A DNA stretch of 64,000 nucleotides from Bacillota bacterium. GTDB lineage: Bacteria; Bacillota; Clostridia; Christensenellales; Aristaeellaceae. Below are positions 32,467 to 41,241 of this stretch, piece after piece. A program made the position numbers and the translations under genes. Position 1 is the first letter of the stretch, and every line of letters begins with the position of its first letter. A model generated the notes under the pieces. The model did not search any database. It saw only the letters and a program-made list of their open reading frames with translations, and was not told the origin of the DNA. Where the stretch lies: assembly GCA_023404345.1 (NCBI GenBank), contig JAEYCB010000003.1:1-64000 (forward strand), in the 5' to 3' direction.

Positions 32467-33624
32467 ATGGAAGCCATCGTGGGCATCATCTGTGAATACG
32501 ACCCCTTCCACCGGGGGCACCGGCGGCAGTTTGAGCTGATCCGGGCGCAGCTTCCCGGCGCGCGCATCGTGTGTCTGATGAGCGGGCCGTTCACGCAGCG
32601 GGGCATGCCCGCCCTGCACGCCCCTGCCGACCGAACCCGCGCCGCGCTGGAGGCCGGGGCGGACCTGGTGCTGGAGCTGCCCTGTGCCTTCGCCGTGCGC
32701 GACGCCGAGCATTTTGCGCTGGGCGGCGTAAGTATCCTCACCCGTCTTGGGTTTGTGACGCATCTTTCCTTTGGTGCGGAGGACGGTCTGGACGTGCTTT
32801 TGCCCGCGGCTGAGCTGCTGGATGCGCCCACGCCCGCGTTTCAGGAGGCGCTCCGGGCCGCGCTGGTCCGCGGCGCCAGCTTCGCCGCTGCGCAGGGCGA
32901 GGCGCTTGCGGCCTGCCTCCCGGCCCCATGCCCCGCGCCCTGGGAAAAGCCCAACAACATCCTCGCCCTGTGCTATCTGCGTGCCCTCCGGCGGCTGGGA
33001 AGCCCGCTCATTCCTCTGCCAGTCAGGCGCGAGGGGGACTATCACGCCCCCTCACTGGAGGGACAGCGTTGGCCCTCCGCCACGGCGGTGCGTGCGGCTT
33101 TTCTCAGCGGCGATCTAGCGGCGGCCCGCGCGGCCTGCGGCTACGACCTGCCCGCCGCACCCATCTGCCGCCCGAACGCGCTGGATTCCGTGCTGCTCTA
33201 CAAGCTGCGCACGCAGAGCGCGCAGGCACTTGCCCGCCTGCCTGACTGCACCGAGGGGCTGGAAAACCGCCTCAAGGCCTGCGCGGCTCGTGCGGCCACG
33301 CGCGAGGAGCTGCTTTCGCTCCTCAAGACCCGCCGCTACGCCCATGCGCGCCTGAGCCGCCTGTGCTGTCATGCGCTGCTGGACATCACCGGCGATCTGC
33401 TGAGCACATACCCCCTGCCTACCTATGCGCGCCTGCTGGGTCTCAGGCGCGGAGCGCTCAACGAACAGTTACGCCTCAGCGCTCTTTCCCTGCCCGCCCG
33501 CGCCACGGATCTGGACCCGAATAACCCGCTGGCGGCGCTGGACCTTAGCGCCTATGATCTGTGGGCGCTGGGCGCAGGGCTTGCACAGGGGCTGATGCTG
33601 CGGCAAAAGGTGTGTGCCGTGTAG
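32467..33624 (+). CDS. tmcAL: tRNA(Met) cytidine acetate ligase
   Basis: TmcAL activates acetate with ATP and acetylates C34 of elongator tRNA-Met, giving N4-acetylcytidine in the wobble position. The 385-residue protein begins with the nucleotidyltransferase-like IVGIICEYDPFHRGHRRQ (HxGH-type motif), followed by MSGPFTQRGMPALHAP, GADLVLELP and NNILALCYLRAL. The start is set by alignment to the family N-terminus; ATG at 32455 is an alternative. GGAGG lies very close to 32467. Its place beside pta-ackA fits its need for acetate. Confidence 0.93.
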   Translation: MEAIVGIICEYDPFHRGHRRQFELIRAQLPGARIVCLMSGPFTQRGMPALHAPADRTRAALEAGADLVLELPCAFAVRDAEHFALGGVSILTRLGFVTHLSFGAEDGLDVLLPAAELLDAPTPAFQEALRAALVRGASFAAAQGEALAACLPAPCPAPWEKPNNILALCYLRALRRLGSPLIPLPVRREGDYHAPSLEGQRWPSATAVRAAFLSGDLAAARAACGYDLPAAPICRPNALDSVLLYKLRTQSAQALARLPDCTEGLENRLKACAARAATREELLSLLKTRRYAHARLSRLCCHALLDITGDLLSTYPLPTYARLLGLRRGALNEQLRLSALSLPARATDLDPNNPLAALDLSAYDLWALGAGLAQGLMLRQKVCAV

Positions 33625-33631
33625 AAGCTGA

Positions 33632-35509
33632 TCAGGCAGGCACGAGCAGGCGATTTTCCCTGTCCACGCGGTAAATCTGCACCGTCTCCTCCCGAGGCGG
33701 CTGAGCAAAGAGCGCGCCATAGGTTTCCTCAAATGCCTCCGTGCTTCCAAATACCAACACCAAGTCGCTCTTGAGCAGTTCTGCCTTCAGTTCCTCCGGA
33801 GACAGACAGGAAGTGAAGCGATCCTCGACTGCGGGATCGTCCACCGGGTTCCAGGGCGCATCCAGCACCACGAGAGGGCGCAGGCGGTAACGCATCACCT
33901 GGTATTCAAACCCTCCTGATCCCGGAGCCAGTACATAAATGCGCTCCTGTCCCGTTTCGCAGAGGGCGCGCACGCGGGCTTCCGCGTCCAGATAGACCGC
34001 CTGCTTCTGCATGGCAGCCTGCGCGTCCAGACGAGTGACAGCGTTGAGCGCGCTCTCCACCGGTGAGACCGCCAGCAGCGCCGCCAGTGCCAGCACCGAC
34101 GCACGCCGTCCCATGCCGTCCTGTGTCCAGGGCCGCCGCAGGCAGACCGCGCAGGCAAACAGCACAAATCCCGCCGCCAGCACCGCGATGCTCAAATACC
34201 GCTCATAGGAGGCCATGCGCACGGCCTCGTCCTCATAAAACTTGAATACATACGTAAGCCCCGTCCCAAAGATATACAGAACCGCTGCAGCAAAGACTAC
34301 CCAGGCCGTGCGTCTGAGCCGCAGAGCCAGTTTGCTTTTTCGCACCGCGCCATATAGAAGCGCAAATCCTGCGCCTATGAGCACAAAGGCCAGGAAATAG
34401 CTGATGCTCATATCTGTGTCGCCCACGGGCACGATGGCTTCGAAAAACTTGTAGAGGAAGTTGCGCAGCGTGGTGCGTCGCCACGCGCCCTCCGGTGAGA
34501 GCAGCACGCCCAGACTGACTGGATTGGAGAAGGTGGCCTGCGCCGTCGCACCCATAGCCGCGACGTATCCGCTCCATGTGAGGCGCGCTGCCACGACGTA
34601 GCCGAGGAGCGGCCACAATGCACGCCGGGCTGCATTCCCGCGCGCAAGGGGCGGTTCGCCGCTCTGCGTTCGCAGGCACACGTATGCAGCTGCGACCCCT
34701 GCCAGCGCGTAGAGCAGACCCGCGTCCTTGACCAGTGTGAGAACCGACAGCGACGTGCACAGCGTCAGCAGCGAAAAGCGGTCCCGCACAGAAAATACCA
34801 ACGGCCATGCGCAAGCAAAGCCACCTAACACTCCCACAATCATGTCCGCATGCAAAAGATCCAGTCCTCGCGGAAAAGCAATGAGCACGCACAGCGGTAC
34901 GCACGCCGCGCAGGCCAGCCATTCCAGCGGCCGCCGAAACCGCACGCCGCGCAGAAAGGGCATAAAAAACGCCAGCATCATGCATTGGTAGCTGGTGAAC
35001 AGCAGTCCTTCGTCAAACCCGCCGCCCAGCAGCCCGTTGACCGTCTGGGTAAGATACTGCCAAAGAGGCAGCACCGGCGGGTAGGATGCAAAGAGCGACC
35101 GCGCGGTCGCATCAGCGGGCAACACACCCTGCAGCGTCATGATTTTAACCGCGTCGGCCCAGTAGGTAAACTCGTCCCAGGTGTGCACGGGTTTGTCTAT
35201 GTTGGCTACAATCGCCGCCAGGCACAAAAGCGCATAAATCAGTGCTACCGGGGTGAAAAGCCGCCCCAGGAGCGTCCGCAGGCTTCGTCTTCGCGCCGCC
35301 AGCCCCAGTGCCATGCCCAGGCATGCAGCACATAAGCCCAGCGTTGCCAGCGCTCCCACATGTAGCAGACCAATCAACGCAAAGGCGTATATCAGCAGCA
35401 CGATCACGCATATGGCCAGCGGCAATACTTCCTCGAACCTTCTTCGAAACAACTCACACAGCAACGCGCAAACGCACACAAGCAAAACCAGCATCACCAG
35501 CGCAGCCAT
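33632..35509 (-). CDS. Polytopic membrane protein, GT-C glycosyltransferase-like
   Basis: A 625-residue protein with 10-12 hydrophobic helices and a soluble C-terminal domain (about 500-625). The loop after the first few helices has KPVHTWDEFTYWADAVKIM, where the Asp-Glu pair sits as in GT-C transferases, and SYPPVLPLWQYL follows. The C-terminal part (YVLAPGSGGFEYQVMRY, LLKSDLVLVFGSTEAFEETY) looks extracytoplasmic. No named family is certain. The start at 35509 follows AAGGAGGG; the longer frame crosses the promoter. It is monocistronic and divergent from the ABC exporter. It may share a surface-glycan role with the 24.6-30 kb block. Confidence 0.72.
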   Translation of the reverse strand: MAALVMLVLLVCVCALLCELFRRRFEEVLPLAICVIVLLIYAFALIGLLHVGALATLGLCAACLGMALGLAARRRSLRTLLGRLFTPVALIYALLCLAAIVANIDKPVHTWDEFTYWADAVKIMTLQGVLPADATARSLFASYPPVLPLWQYLTQTVNGLLGGGFDEGLLFTSYQCMMLAFFMPFLRGVRFRRPLEWLACAACVPLCVLIAFPRGLDLLHADMIVGVLGGFACAWPLVFSVRDRFSLLTLCTSLSVLTLVKDAGLLYALAGVAAAYVCLRTQSGEPPLARGNAARRALWPLLGYVVAARLTWSGYVAAMGATAQATFSNPVSLGVLLSPEGAWRRTTLRNFLYKFFEAIVPVGDTDMSISYFLAFVLIGAGFALLYGAVRKSKLALRLRRTAWVVFAAAVLYIFGTGLTYVFKFYEDEAVRMASYERYLSIAVLAAGFVLFACAVCLRRPWTQDGMGRRASVLALAALLAVSPVESALNAVTRLDAQAAMQKQAVYLDAEARVRALCETGQERIYVLAPGSGGFEYQVMRYRLRPLVVLDAPWNPVDDPAVEDRFTSCLSPEELKAELLKSDLVLVFGSTEAFEETYGALFAQPPREETVQIYRVDRENRLLVPA

Positions 35510-35531
35510 GAAATCCCTCCTTGTTTTCCTT

Positions 35532-35560
35532 ATCCTACCATCCATTCGATTGCCCGTCAA
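35532..35560 (-). promoter_or_regulatory. Promoter of the GT-C-like membrane protein
   Basis: On the minus strand TTGACG (35560-35555) and TAGGAT (35537-35532) are 17 bp apart, placing the start 15-20 nt before the ribosome binding site. Confidence 0.75.
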
Positions 35561-35564
35561 CCGC

Positions 35565-35592
35565 TTGCGCATTCCAAAAGCTGTGCTACAAT
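35565..35592 (+). promoter_or_regulatory. Promoter of the ABC exporter operon
   Basis: TTGCGC (35565-35570) and TACAAT (35587-35592) are 16 bp apart. It is back-to-back with the minus-strand promoter at 35532-35560, so the two could compete or share a regulator. Confidence 0.65.
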
Positions 35593-35631
35593 GAAGGAAC
35601 GTTTTAACTTTTGCCACAAGGAGATCCTGCC

Positions 35632-37359
35632 ATGCGAACGCTTCTTCCCTTTCTGAAACCCTACCGCAAGGAATGCGTGCTTGCACCGCTGTTCAAGCTC
35701 CTGGAAGCGGTGCTGGAGCTGTTTGTGCCCCTCATCATGGCAGCCATCATCGATAATGGCATTCAGGCGCGCGACACGGGCTATGTGCTGCGTATGGGCC
35801 TTGGGCTGGTGGGGCTGGGACTGCTGGGCTTTGTCAGCTCCATCACCGCGCAGTTTTTTGCCGCAAGGGCGGCGGTGGGCTTTGCCGCAAAGCTCAAAAG
35901 CGCGCTGTTTCGCCACATTCAGGGGCTGTCCTATACCGAGCTGGATACCTTGGGCACATCCACGCTCATCAACCGCATGACCAGCGACATGAACCAGGTG
36001 CAGACGGGCGTGAATATGACGCTGCGCCTGCTGCTCCGGTCGCCCTTTGTGGTTCTGGGTGCGATGGTGATGGCCTTTACCGTGGATGCCAGAACCGCGC
36101 TGATCTTCCTGGCGCTGATCCCGCTGCTTACGCTTGCGGTGGTGGGCATCATGCGCCTCACGCTGCCCGGCCACCGCAAAGTGCAGGGCCAGCTGGACCG
36201 GGTGCTTGTCCACACCCGCGAAAACCTGACCGGCGTGCGCGTACTGCGCGCCTTTGGCAAGCAGGACAGCGAGCAGGCCGCCTTTGACGGAGACAACCAG
36301 CTCCTGTGCCGCATGCAGCGCCGCGTGGGCGCCCTGTCGGCGCTGATGAACCCGCTGACCTATGTGCTGGTCAACGGTGCGCTGGCGGCGCTGCTGTGGA
36401 GCGGCGCCCTGCAGGTCAACGCCGGCCTGCTCACGCAGGGTGCCGTGGTGGCGCTGGTCAACTATCTTTCACAGATTCTGGTGGAGCTGGTCAAGTTCGC
36501 AAACCTGATCGTAACCATCACCAAATCCATCGCCTGTGCGGGCCGCATCGAAAGCGTGCTGAACACGCGTGCCTCCATGCCCATGTCCGCCTCCCCCGCC
36601 GCGGCCCTGACCGATGCGGATGCCTGCGTGCGCTTTGAGGACGTGTCGGCCCGCTATCAGGGTGCGGGAGCAGATTCGCTTGCGCACATCAGTTTTACGG
36701 CGGGGCACGGGCAGACCGTGGGCGTCATCGGCGGCACGGGCTCGGGCAAAACCACGCTGGTCAACCTGATTCCCCGGTTTTACGATGTTTCGTCGGGGCG
36801 CGTGCTGGTGGATGGCGTGGATGTGAGGGAGCAGAGCTTTGAGGCCCTGCGTCAGAAAATCGCCGTGGTGCCGCAAAAGGCGGTGCTGTTTCAGGGCACC
36901 ATCCGCGACAACCTGCGCTGGGGCGACCTCACCGCCACGGACGAGGACCTGTGGCGCGCGCTGGAGGCCGCTCAGGCCGCCGAGGTGGTGCGCGCCAAGC
37001 CCGGCGGGCTGGATGAAATGATCGAGCAGGGCGGGCGCAACCTCTCCGGCGGCCAGCGCCAGCGCCTGACCATCGCCCGCGCTCTGGTGCGCCGGCCCGA
37101 AATTCTCATTCTGGACGACAGCGCCTCGGCGCTGGACTACGCTACCGACGCGGCCCTGCGCAAGTCGCTGCGCGCGCTGGACTGGCCGGTTACGGTGTTC
37201 ATCGTGTCGCAGCGGGCCAGCTCCATCCGCCATGCGGATGTGATTCTCGTGCTGGACGACGGCGAGCTCGCCGGTCTGGGCACGCATGACGATCTGCTCA
37301 AAACCTGCCCCGTCTATCAGGAAATCTACTCCTCGCAGTACCCCAAGGAGGCCGTGTGA
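35632..37359 (+). CDS. ABC exporter half-transporter, degenerate-site subunit
   Basis: The 575-residue protein has six membrane helices (about 1-310) and one ATPase domain. Walker A is GGTGSGKTTLV (about 367), with signature LSGGQRQR. Walker B ends ILDDSAS with Asp instead of the catalytic Glu (about 496), and the switch His is Gln in VSQRASS (about 527). Both changes mark the degenerate site of heterodimeric exporters of the BmrCD/LmrCD type. AAGGAG precedes the ATG at 35632. It overlaps the partner gene by one base (TGATG). The substrate may be a drug, lipid or peptide. Confidence 0.93.
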   Translation: MRTLLPFLKPYRKECVLAPLFKLLEAVLELFVPLIMAAIIDNGIQARDTGYVLRMGLGLVGLGLLGFVSSITAQFFAARAAVGFAAKLKSALFRHIQGLSYTELDTLGTSTLINRMTSDMNQVQTGVNMTLRLLLRSPFVVLGAMVMAFTVDARTALIFLALIPLLTLAVVGIMRLTLPGHRKVQGQLDRVLVHTRENLTGVRVLRAFGKQDSEQAAFDGDNQLLCRMQRRVGALSALMNPLTYVLVNGALAALLWSGALQVNAGLLTQGAVVALVNYLSQILVELVKFANLIVTITKSIACAGRIESVLNTRASMPMSASPAAALTDADACVRFEDVSARYQGAGADSLAHISFTAGHGQTVGVIGGTGSGKTTLVNLIPRFYDVSSGRVLVDGVDVREQSFEALRQKIAVVPQKAVLFQGTIRDNLRWGDLTATDEDLWRALEAAQAAEVVRAKPGGLDEMIEQGGRNLSGGQRQRLTIARALVRRPEILILDDSASALDYATDAALRKSLRALDWPVTVFIVSQRASSIRHADVILVLDDGELAGLGTHDDLLKTCPVYQEIYSSQYPKEAV

Positions 37360-39104
37360 TGAAAACGACGTCATCCCGCAAGGACACGCTCCGGGGCGTG
37401 CTGGCCTATGTCGGACGCTATCGCGGATACCTTCTGACCTCGCTGGCGCTAGGCGTCATCACCGTGGCCAGCACGCTGTATGTGCCCATTCTCACCGGCG
37501 ACGCGGTGGATCTGCTGCTGGGGCCCGGCGTGGTGGATTTTGCAGCCCTGTGGCCCATTCTAGCCGTCATCCTGGCGCTGGTAGCGCTGACGGCGCTGGC
37601 GCAGTGGCTTATGAGCCTGTGCAATAACCGTCTGACCTACTGCACCGTGCGCGACATCCGCCGCGATGCCTTTGCCCACATCCAGCGTCTGCCCCTGTCC
37701 TATCTGGACCAGCAGCCCACGGGCGATGTGGTCAGCCGCGTCATCGCGGATGTGGACCAGTTCGCAGACGGCCTGCTGATGGGTTTCACGCAGCTGTTCA
37801 CGGGCGTTCTGACCATCGCGGGCACCCTGTTTTTCATGTTCTCGGTCAATGCCGTCATCGCCGCGGCGGTGGTGGTCATCACACCGCTGAGCCTGGTGGC
37901 AGCCGCCTTTATCGCCCGCCGCACATATAAGATGTTCACGCTCCAAACCCGCACACGCGGTGAGCAGACCGCCCTCATCGACGAGATGGTCACGCATCAG
38001 AAGGTGGTGCGCGCCTTCTCCATGGAGGACGAAACCCAGCGCCGCTTTGACGAAGTAAACGAGCGGCTGGAAAAGTGCAGCCTGCGCGCCATCTTCTACT
38101 CCTCTCTGACCAACCCGGCCACCCGCTTTGTCAACGCTTTGGTGTACGCCTGCGTGGGCGTGGCGGGCGCGTTGGTGGCAGTGACCACCGGCGGCATCAC
38201 GGTGGGCCAGCTGTCGGCGTTCCTGAGCTACGCCAACCAATACACCAAGCCCTTCAACGAAATTTCCGGCGTGGTTACGGAGCTTCAGGGCGCGCTGGCC
38301 TGTGCCGGACGCGTGCTGGATCTGATCGCCCAGCCGCCGGAGACGCCTGACGCGCCCGCGGAGCTTTCGCATGTGGACGGCTCCGTGGCCATCCAGGACG
38401 TGAGCTTCTCCTACACACCGGACCGAAAGCTGATCCAGCACCTGGACCTGAATGTTTCGCCGGGCCAGCGCATCGCCATCGTAGGCCCCACGGGCTGCGG
38501 CAAAACCACGCTGATCAACCTGCTCATGCGCTTCTACGACGTAGACGAGGGCCGCATCGAGGTCAGCGGCCAGTGCGTCGCGGACGTGACCCGCAAAAGC
38601 CTGCGCAGCGCCTACGGCATGGTCCTGCAGGATACCTGGCTCAAGGCCGGGACCATCCGCGACAACATCAAAATGGGCCGAGAGGACGCTACCGACGATG
38701 AGGTGATCGCCGCAGCAAAGGCCACGCATGCCCACAGCTTCATCAAGCGTCTGCCGGAGGGCTACGACACCGTCATCACCGAGGACGGCGGGAGCCTAAG
38801 CCAGGGGCAGAAACAGCTCCTGTGCATCACGCGCGTGATGCTCTGCCTGCCGCCCATGCTGATTCTGGACGAGGCCACCTCCTCCATCGACACCCGTACC
38901 GAACAACATATCCAGCGCGCGTTTGAAAAACTGATGACCGGGCGCACCAGCTTCATCGTAGCACACCGCCTGTCTACCATTCAGACAGCCGACGTGATTC
39001 TGGTCATGAATCAGGGCAATGTGATCGAGCAGGGCACACATGAGGAGCTGCTCGCCCGCGGCGGCTTCTACGCGCGCCTGTACCACAGCCAGTTTGAGCA
39101 GTGA
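37359..39104 (+). CDS. ABC exporter half-transporter, catalytic subunit
   Basis: The 581-residue partner has six membrane helices and an intact ATPase: Walker A GPTGCGKTTLI (about 376), Walker B ILDEATSSID with catalytic Glu (about 505), and the switch His in VAHRLST (about 536). Its signature is LSQGQKQ (about 480), deviating from LSGGQ. The defective signature here and the defective Walker B/His in the partner form one composite dead site, as known for asymmetric exporters. Translation is coupled to the upstream gene, with AAGGAGG seven bases before the ATG. Confidence 0.94.
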   Translation: MKTTSSRKDTLRGVLAYVGRYRGYLLTSLALGVITVASTLYVPILTGDAVDLLLGPGVVDFAALWPILAVILALVALTALAQWLMSLCNNRLTYCTVRDIRRDAFAHIQRLPLSYLDQQPTGDVVSRVIADVDQFADGLLMGFTQLFTGVLTIAGTLFFMFSVNAVIAAAVVVITPLSLVAAAFIARRTYKMFTLQTRTRGEQTALIDEMVTHQKVVRAFSMEDETQRRFDEVNERLEKCSLRAIFYSSLTNPATRFVNALVYACVGVAGALVAVTTGGITVGQLSAFLSYANQYTKPFNEISGVVTELQGALACAGRVLDLIAQPPETPDAPAELSHVDGSVAIQDVSFSYTPDRKLIQHLDLNVSPGQRIAIVGPTGCGKTTLINLLMRFYDVDEGRIEVSGQCVADVTRKSLRSAYGMVLQDTWLKAGTIRDNIKMGREDATDDEVIAAAKATHAHSFIKRLPEGYDTVITEDGGSLSQGQKQLLCITRVMLCLPPMLILDEATSSIDTRTEQHIQRAFEKLMTGRTSFIVAHRLSTIQTADVILVMNQGNVIEQGTHEELLARGGFYARLYHSQFEQ

Positions 39105-39114
39105 TTCCGCGCGG

Positions 39115-39143
39115 TTGACACCCGGCTGAAACTCTGCTATACT
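39115..39143 (+). promoter_or_regulatory. Sigma-A promoter of the DUF3795-like gene
   Basis: TTGACA (39115-39120) and TATACT (39138-39143) are 17 bp apart. The transcript would start near 39150, about 25 nt before the ATG. Confidence 0.88.
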
Positions 39144-39174
39144 CCGCACATCCGTCCAAAGGAGGAAACCCGCG

Positions 39175-39444
39175 ATGATTGAATCCCGCTGCGGCCTTCT
39201 GTGCAGCGAATGCAAGTACCGCGACATCATGAAGTGCCAGGGCTGCCTCAAGATCAAAAAGCCCTACTGGGCCAAAAGCTGCCCCATCAAAAATTGCTGT
39301 GAAAGCAAGGGCAAGGTCCACTGCGGCCAGTGCGACCGCTTCCCCTGCAAGCAGCTGCACGAATTTGCCTATGACCCCGCCACCGGCAGCGAGGGCACCC
39401 GCATCGAACAGCTGACCGACTGGGGACAGGAGCTTCCCGGCTGA
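39175..39444 (+). CDS. Small cysteine-rich protein, DUF3795-like
   Basis: An 89-residue protein with a dense cysteine pattern: CGLLCSECKYRDIMKCQGC, then SCPIKNCC and HCGQCDRFPCKQL. This matches the DUF3795-type putative zinc or metal-binding proteins found in many anaerobes; the function is unknown. AAGGAGG sets the start. It has its own strong promoter and terminator, so it is a free-standing gene. Confidence 0.88.
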   Translation: MIESRCGLLCSECKYRDIMKCQGCLKIKKPYWAKSCPIKNCCESKGKVHCGQCDRFPCKQLHEFAYDPATGSEGTRIEQLTDWGQELPG

Positions 39445-39465
39445 GAAAAAAACCTTTCAAAAAAG

Positions 39466-39508
39466 CGGCAAAGCCGCGGACGCACCGGTCCGCGGCTTTG
39501 CCTTTTTT
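39466..39508 (+). terminator. Strong terminator after the DUF3795-like gene
   Basis: A perfect 15-bp stem (39467-39481 with 39488-39502) with a 6-nt loop is followed by TTTTTT. It separates the + gene from the facing aldehyde dehydrogenase gene, whose stop is 14 nt further on. The A-rich left flank gives a T-rich tail on the minus strand as well. Confidence 0.95.
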
Positions 39509-39521
39509 CGGTTTGGAAAAT

Positions 39522-40889
39522 TTACATCAGCCGCTTGAGCTGCTTGATTTTTTGTCCATAGGGCGCATAGCGCAGCGCCACATCCGGCCAGGACAGGCGT
39601 TTGAGCACACTTTTCTGGTGGGAAAAGGTATCGAAGCTGTACTTGCCGTGATAGCCGCCCATGCCGCTCTCCCCCACGCCGCCAAACGGCATGTTGGAGG
39701 TGGCCAGATGCAGCACCGTGTCGTTGACACATCCGCCGCCGAAGCTCACCTCGCCCAGCACGCGGCGCTCCGTGGCCGCGTCCCGTGTAAACAGGTACAG
39801 AGCCAGCGGCTTGGGCCGCTCCTGAATGCGGGCGATGGCCTCGTCGAGACTCCGGTAAGTCAGCACCGGCAGAATAGGCCCGAAGATCTCCTCCTGCATC
39901 ACGGGGCTGTCCCACGCCACGTCGGTCAGAATGGTGGGCGATATACGCAGCGTCTGCGGGTCGATCTGTCCACCGTGGCTGATGGCTCCGCTACCCAGAA
40001 GCCCCACCAGCCTGTCAAAATGTTTGCGGTTGATGATGTGCGGCCATTCTTCATTCATCAAAGGCGCGCTGGTGTACCGGGCGCGGATCTCCGCGATGAG
40101 CGCTTCCACCAGTACCTGCTCACGGCTGTGATGCACCAGCACATAGTCCGGAGCCACGCAGGTCTGCCCGGCATTGAGCAGCTTGCCCCACACCAGCCGC
40201 CGGGCCGTGAGCGCGATATCCGCCGTCTCATCCACGATCACGGGGCTTTTTCCGCCCAGTTCAAGGCTCACCGGCGTGAGATGCACGGAGGCCTTTTCCA
40301 TCACCAGCCGTCCCACGTGCGGGCTGCCTGTGAAAAAGATAAAATCAAACTTTTCTTCCAGCAGCCCCGCGTTTTCCGCGCGTCCGCCCTCCACCACCAT
40401 CACATGCTCCGGTGCAAAGAGTTCCTGCGCCATCCGGCGAAGCAGCGCCGAGGTGGCCGCAGAGTATTCCGACGGCTTGACCACAGCGCAGTTTCCCGCC
40501 GCAATCGCCCCAATCAGCGGCGCCACTGTCAGCTGAAAGGGATAGTTCCACGGCGACATGATCAGCGTCACGCCGTAGGGCTCGCTGTAGATGCGGCACC
40601 GGCCCGGAAACTGCCCCACCGCCGTGCGCACCTTCCGGGGATGCATCCACTCGGCCAGATGGCGCAAGGCATCCCTGATTTCCTGTCGCACCATGGCTAC
40701 CTCGGTCAGATACCCCTCAAAGGCGCATTTGCCCAGGTCCTTTGTGAGCGCATCCATCACAGCGTCCTCATTGGCGTCAATCCAGCTCGAAAGCGCACGC
40801 AGCTTTTCCATGCGAAATTCGTACGGCTTGGTGGCCTGGCTGAGAAAAAACGCCCGCTGCCGGTTGACCATTTCCGTAAAATCCTGCAT
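39522..40889 (-). CDS. Aldehyde dehydrogenase, class 3-like
   Basis: The 455-residue NAD(P)-dependent enzyme has SPWNYPFQLTVAPLIGAIAAGN, FFTGSPHVGRLV (cofactor turn), the catalytic Glu in SLELGGKSPV and catalytic Cys in NAGQTCVAPDYVLV. EEIFGPILPVLTY and the C-terminal NMPFGGVGESGMGGYHGKYSFDTFSH follow. The compact length, the GESGMGGYHGK segment and the hydrophobic tail resemble ALDH3/YwdH-type fatty or aromatic aldehyde dehydrogenases. It is monocistronic with its own promoter. Confidence 0.95.
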   Translation of the reverse strand: MQDFTEMVNRQRAFFLSQATKPYEFRMEKLRALSSWIDANEDAVMDALTKDLGKCAFEGYLTEVAMVRQEIRDALRHLAEWMHPRKVRTAVGQFPGRCRIYSEPYGVTLIMSPWNYPFQLTVAPLIGAIAAGNCAVVKPSEYSAATSALLRRMAQELFAPEHVMVVEGGRAENAGLLEEKFDFIFFTGSPHVGRLVMEKASVHLTPVSLELGGKSPVIVDETADIALTARRLVWGKLLNAGQTCVAPDYVLVHHSREQVLVEALIAEIRARYTSAPLMNEEWPHIINRKHFDRLVGLLGSGAISHGGQIDPQTLRISPTILTDVAWDSPVMQEEIFGPILPVLTYRSLDEAIARIQERPKPLALYLFTRDAATERRVLGEVSFGGGCVNDTVLHLATSNMPFGGVGESGMGGYHGKYSFDTFSHQKSVLKRLSWPDVALRYAPYGQKIKQLKRLM

Positions 40890-40913
40890 CGTTTCCGCCT
40901 CCCTTGCCCTGCC

Positions 40914-40942
40914 ATTGTATCAGGTACGGTCAAAGGTTTCAA
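40914..40942 (-). promoter_or_regulatory. Promoter of the aldehyde dehydrogenase gene
   Basis: On the minus strand TTGAAA (40942-40937) and TACAAT (40919-40914) are 17 bp apart. It is divergent from the corC promoter 20 bp away. Confidence 0.75.
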
Positions 40943-40960
40943 GCCACTCCCGTGCCGGAT

Positions 40961-40989
40961 TTGACATTCGGCGGCGCATGTGATACACT
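40961..40989 (+). promoter_or_regulatory. Sigma-A promoter of the corC-argH operon
   Basis: TTGACA (40961-40966) and TACACT (40984-40989) are 17 bp apart. Transcription would start near 40996, leaving a leader of about 245 nt before corC. Confidence 0.85.
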
Positions 40990-40994
40990 CTTTC

Positions 40995-41241
40995 CATTCC
41001 AAGAGGAATGATTGAAGGAGTGTGATATCGCCGTGGACGGCGATCCTGGTACCCATGCGGCCCCTGCGCGAAGGCGCGGGAAGCCCTGTCTGCGCCCGCA
41101 CTCCTGTGGGGCGGCCATAAATATGGCCGCCTGTTTGCGTTTCGTTTTTTGCCAAAAGCGCATAGCTGAAATCACATCATCCGCATGGCCCGGACAGGGC
41201 GCGCGGGCCTGTTTTCAGTTTGCATCTTAAGGAGGAAAACC
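40995..41241 (+). promoter_or_regulatory. Structured leader of corC with internal terminator; candidate riboswitch or attenuator
   Basis: The transcript would open with a 6-bp hairpin (40995-41000/41005-41010). A closing helix GGAGTG/CACTCC (41017-41022/41099-41104) then encloses two arms: ATCGCCG/CGGCGAT (41027-41033/41038-41044) and a 7-bp arm with a GAAG loop (41063-41069/41074-41080). Directly after comes a 9-bp terminator stem (41110-41118/41123-41131) with a T-rich tail to 41150. A terminator inside a leader after a multi-branched fold is typical of metabolite- or ion-sensing RNAs. I could not match it to M-box, yybP-ykoY, T-box or other classes I know. Confidence 0.6.

Noticed and set aside
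40995..41150. Match of the corC leader to the M-box or yybP-ykoY riboswitch
   Set aside because: The conserved core sequences of those families, as I know them, are not present, so the leader is left unassigned.
41012..41230. A 72-codon frame within the corC leader
   Set aside because: It runs through the predicted hairpins and terminator, has no membrane or domain pattern, and is better explained as structured RNA; a short leader peptide cannot be fully excluded.
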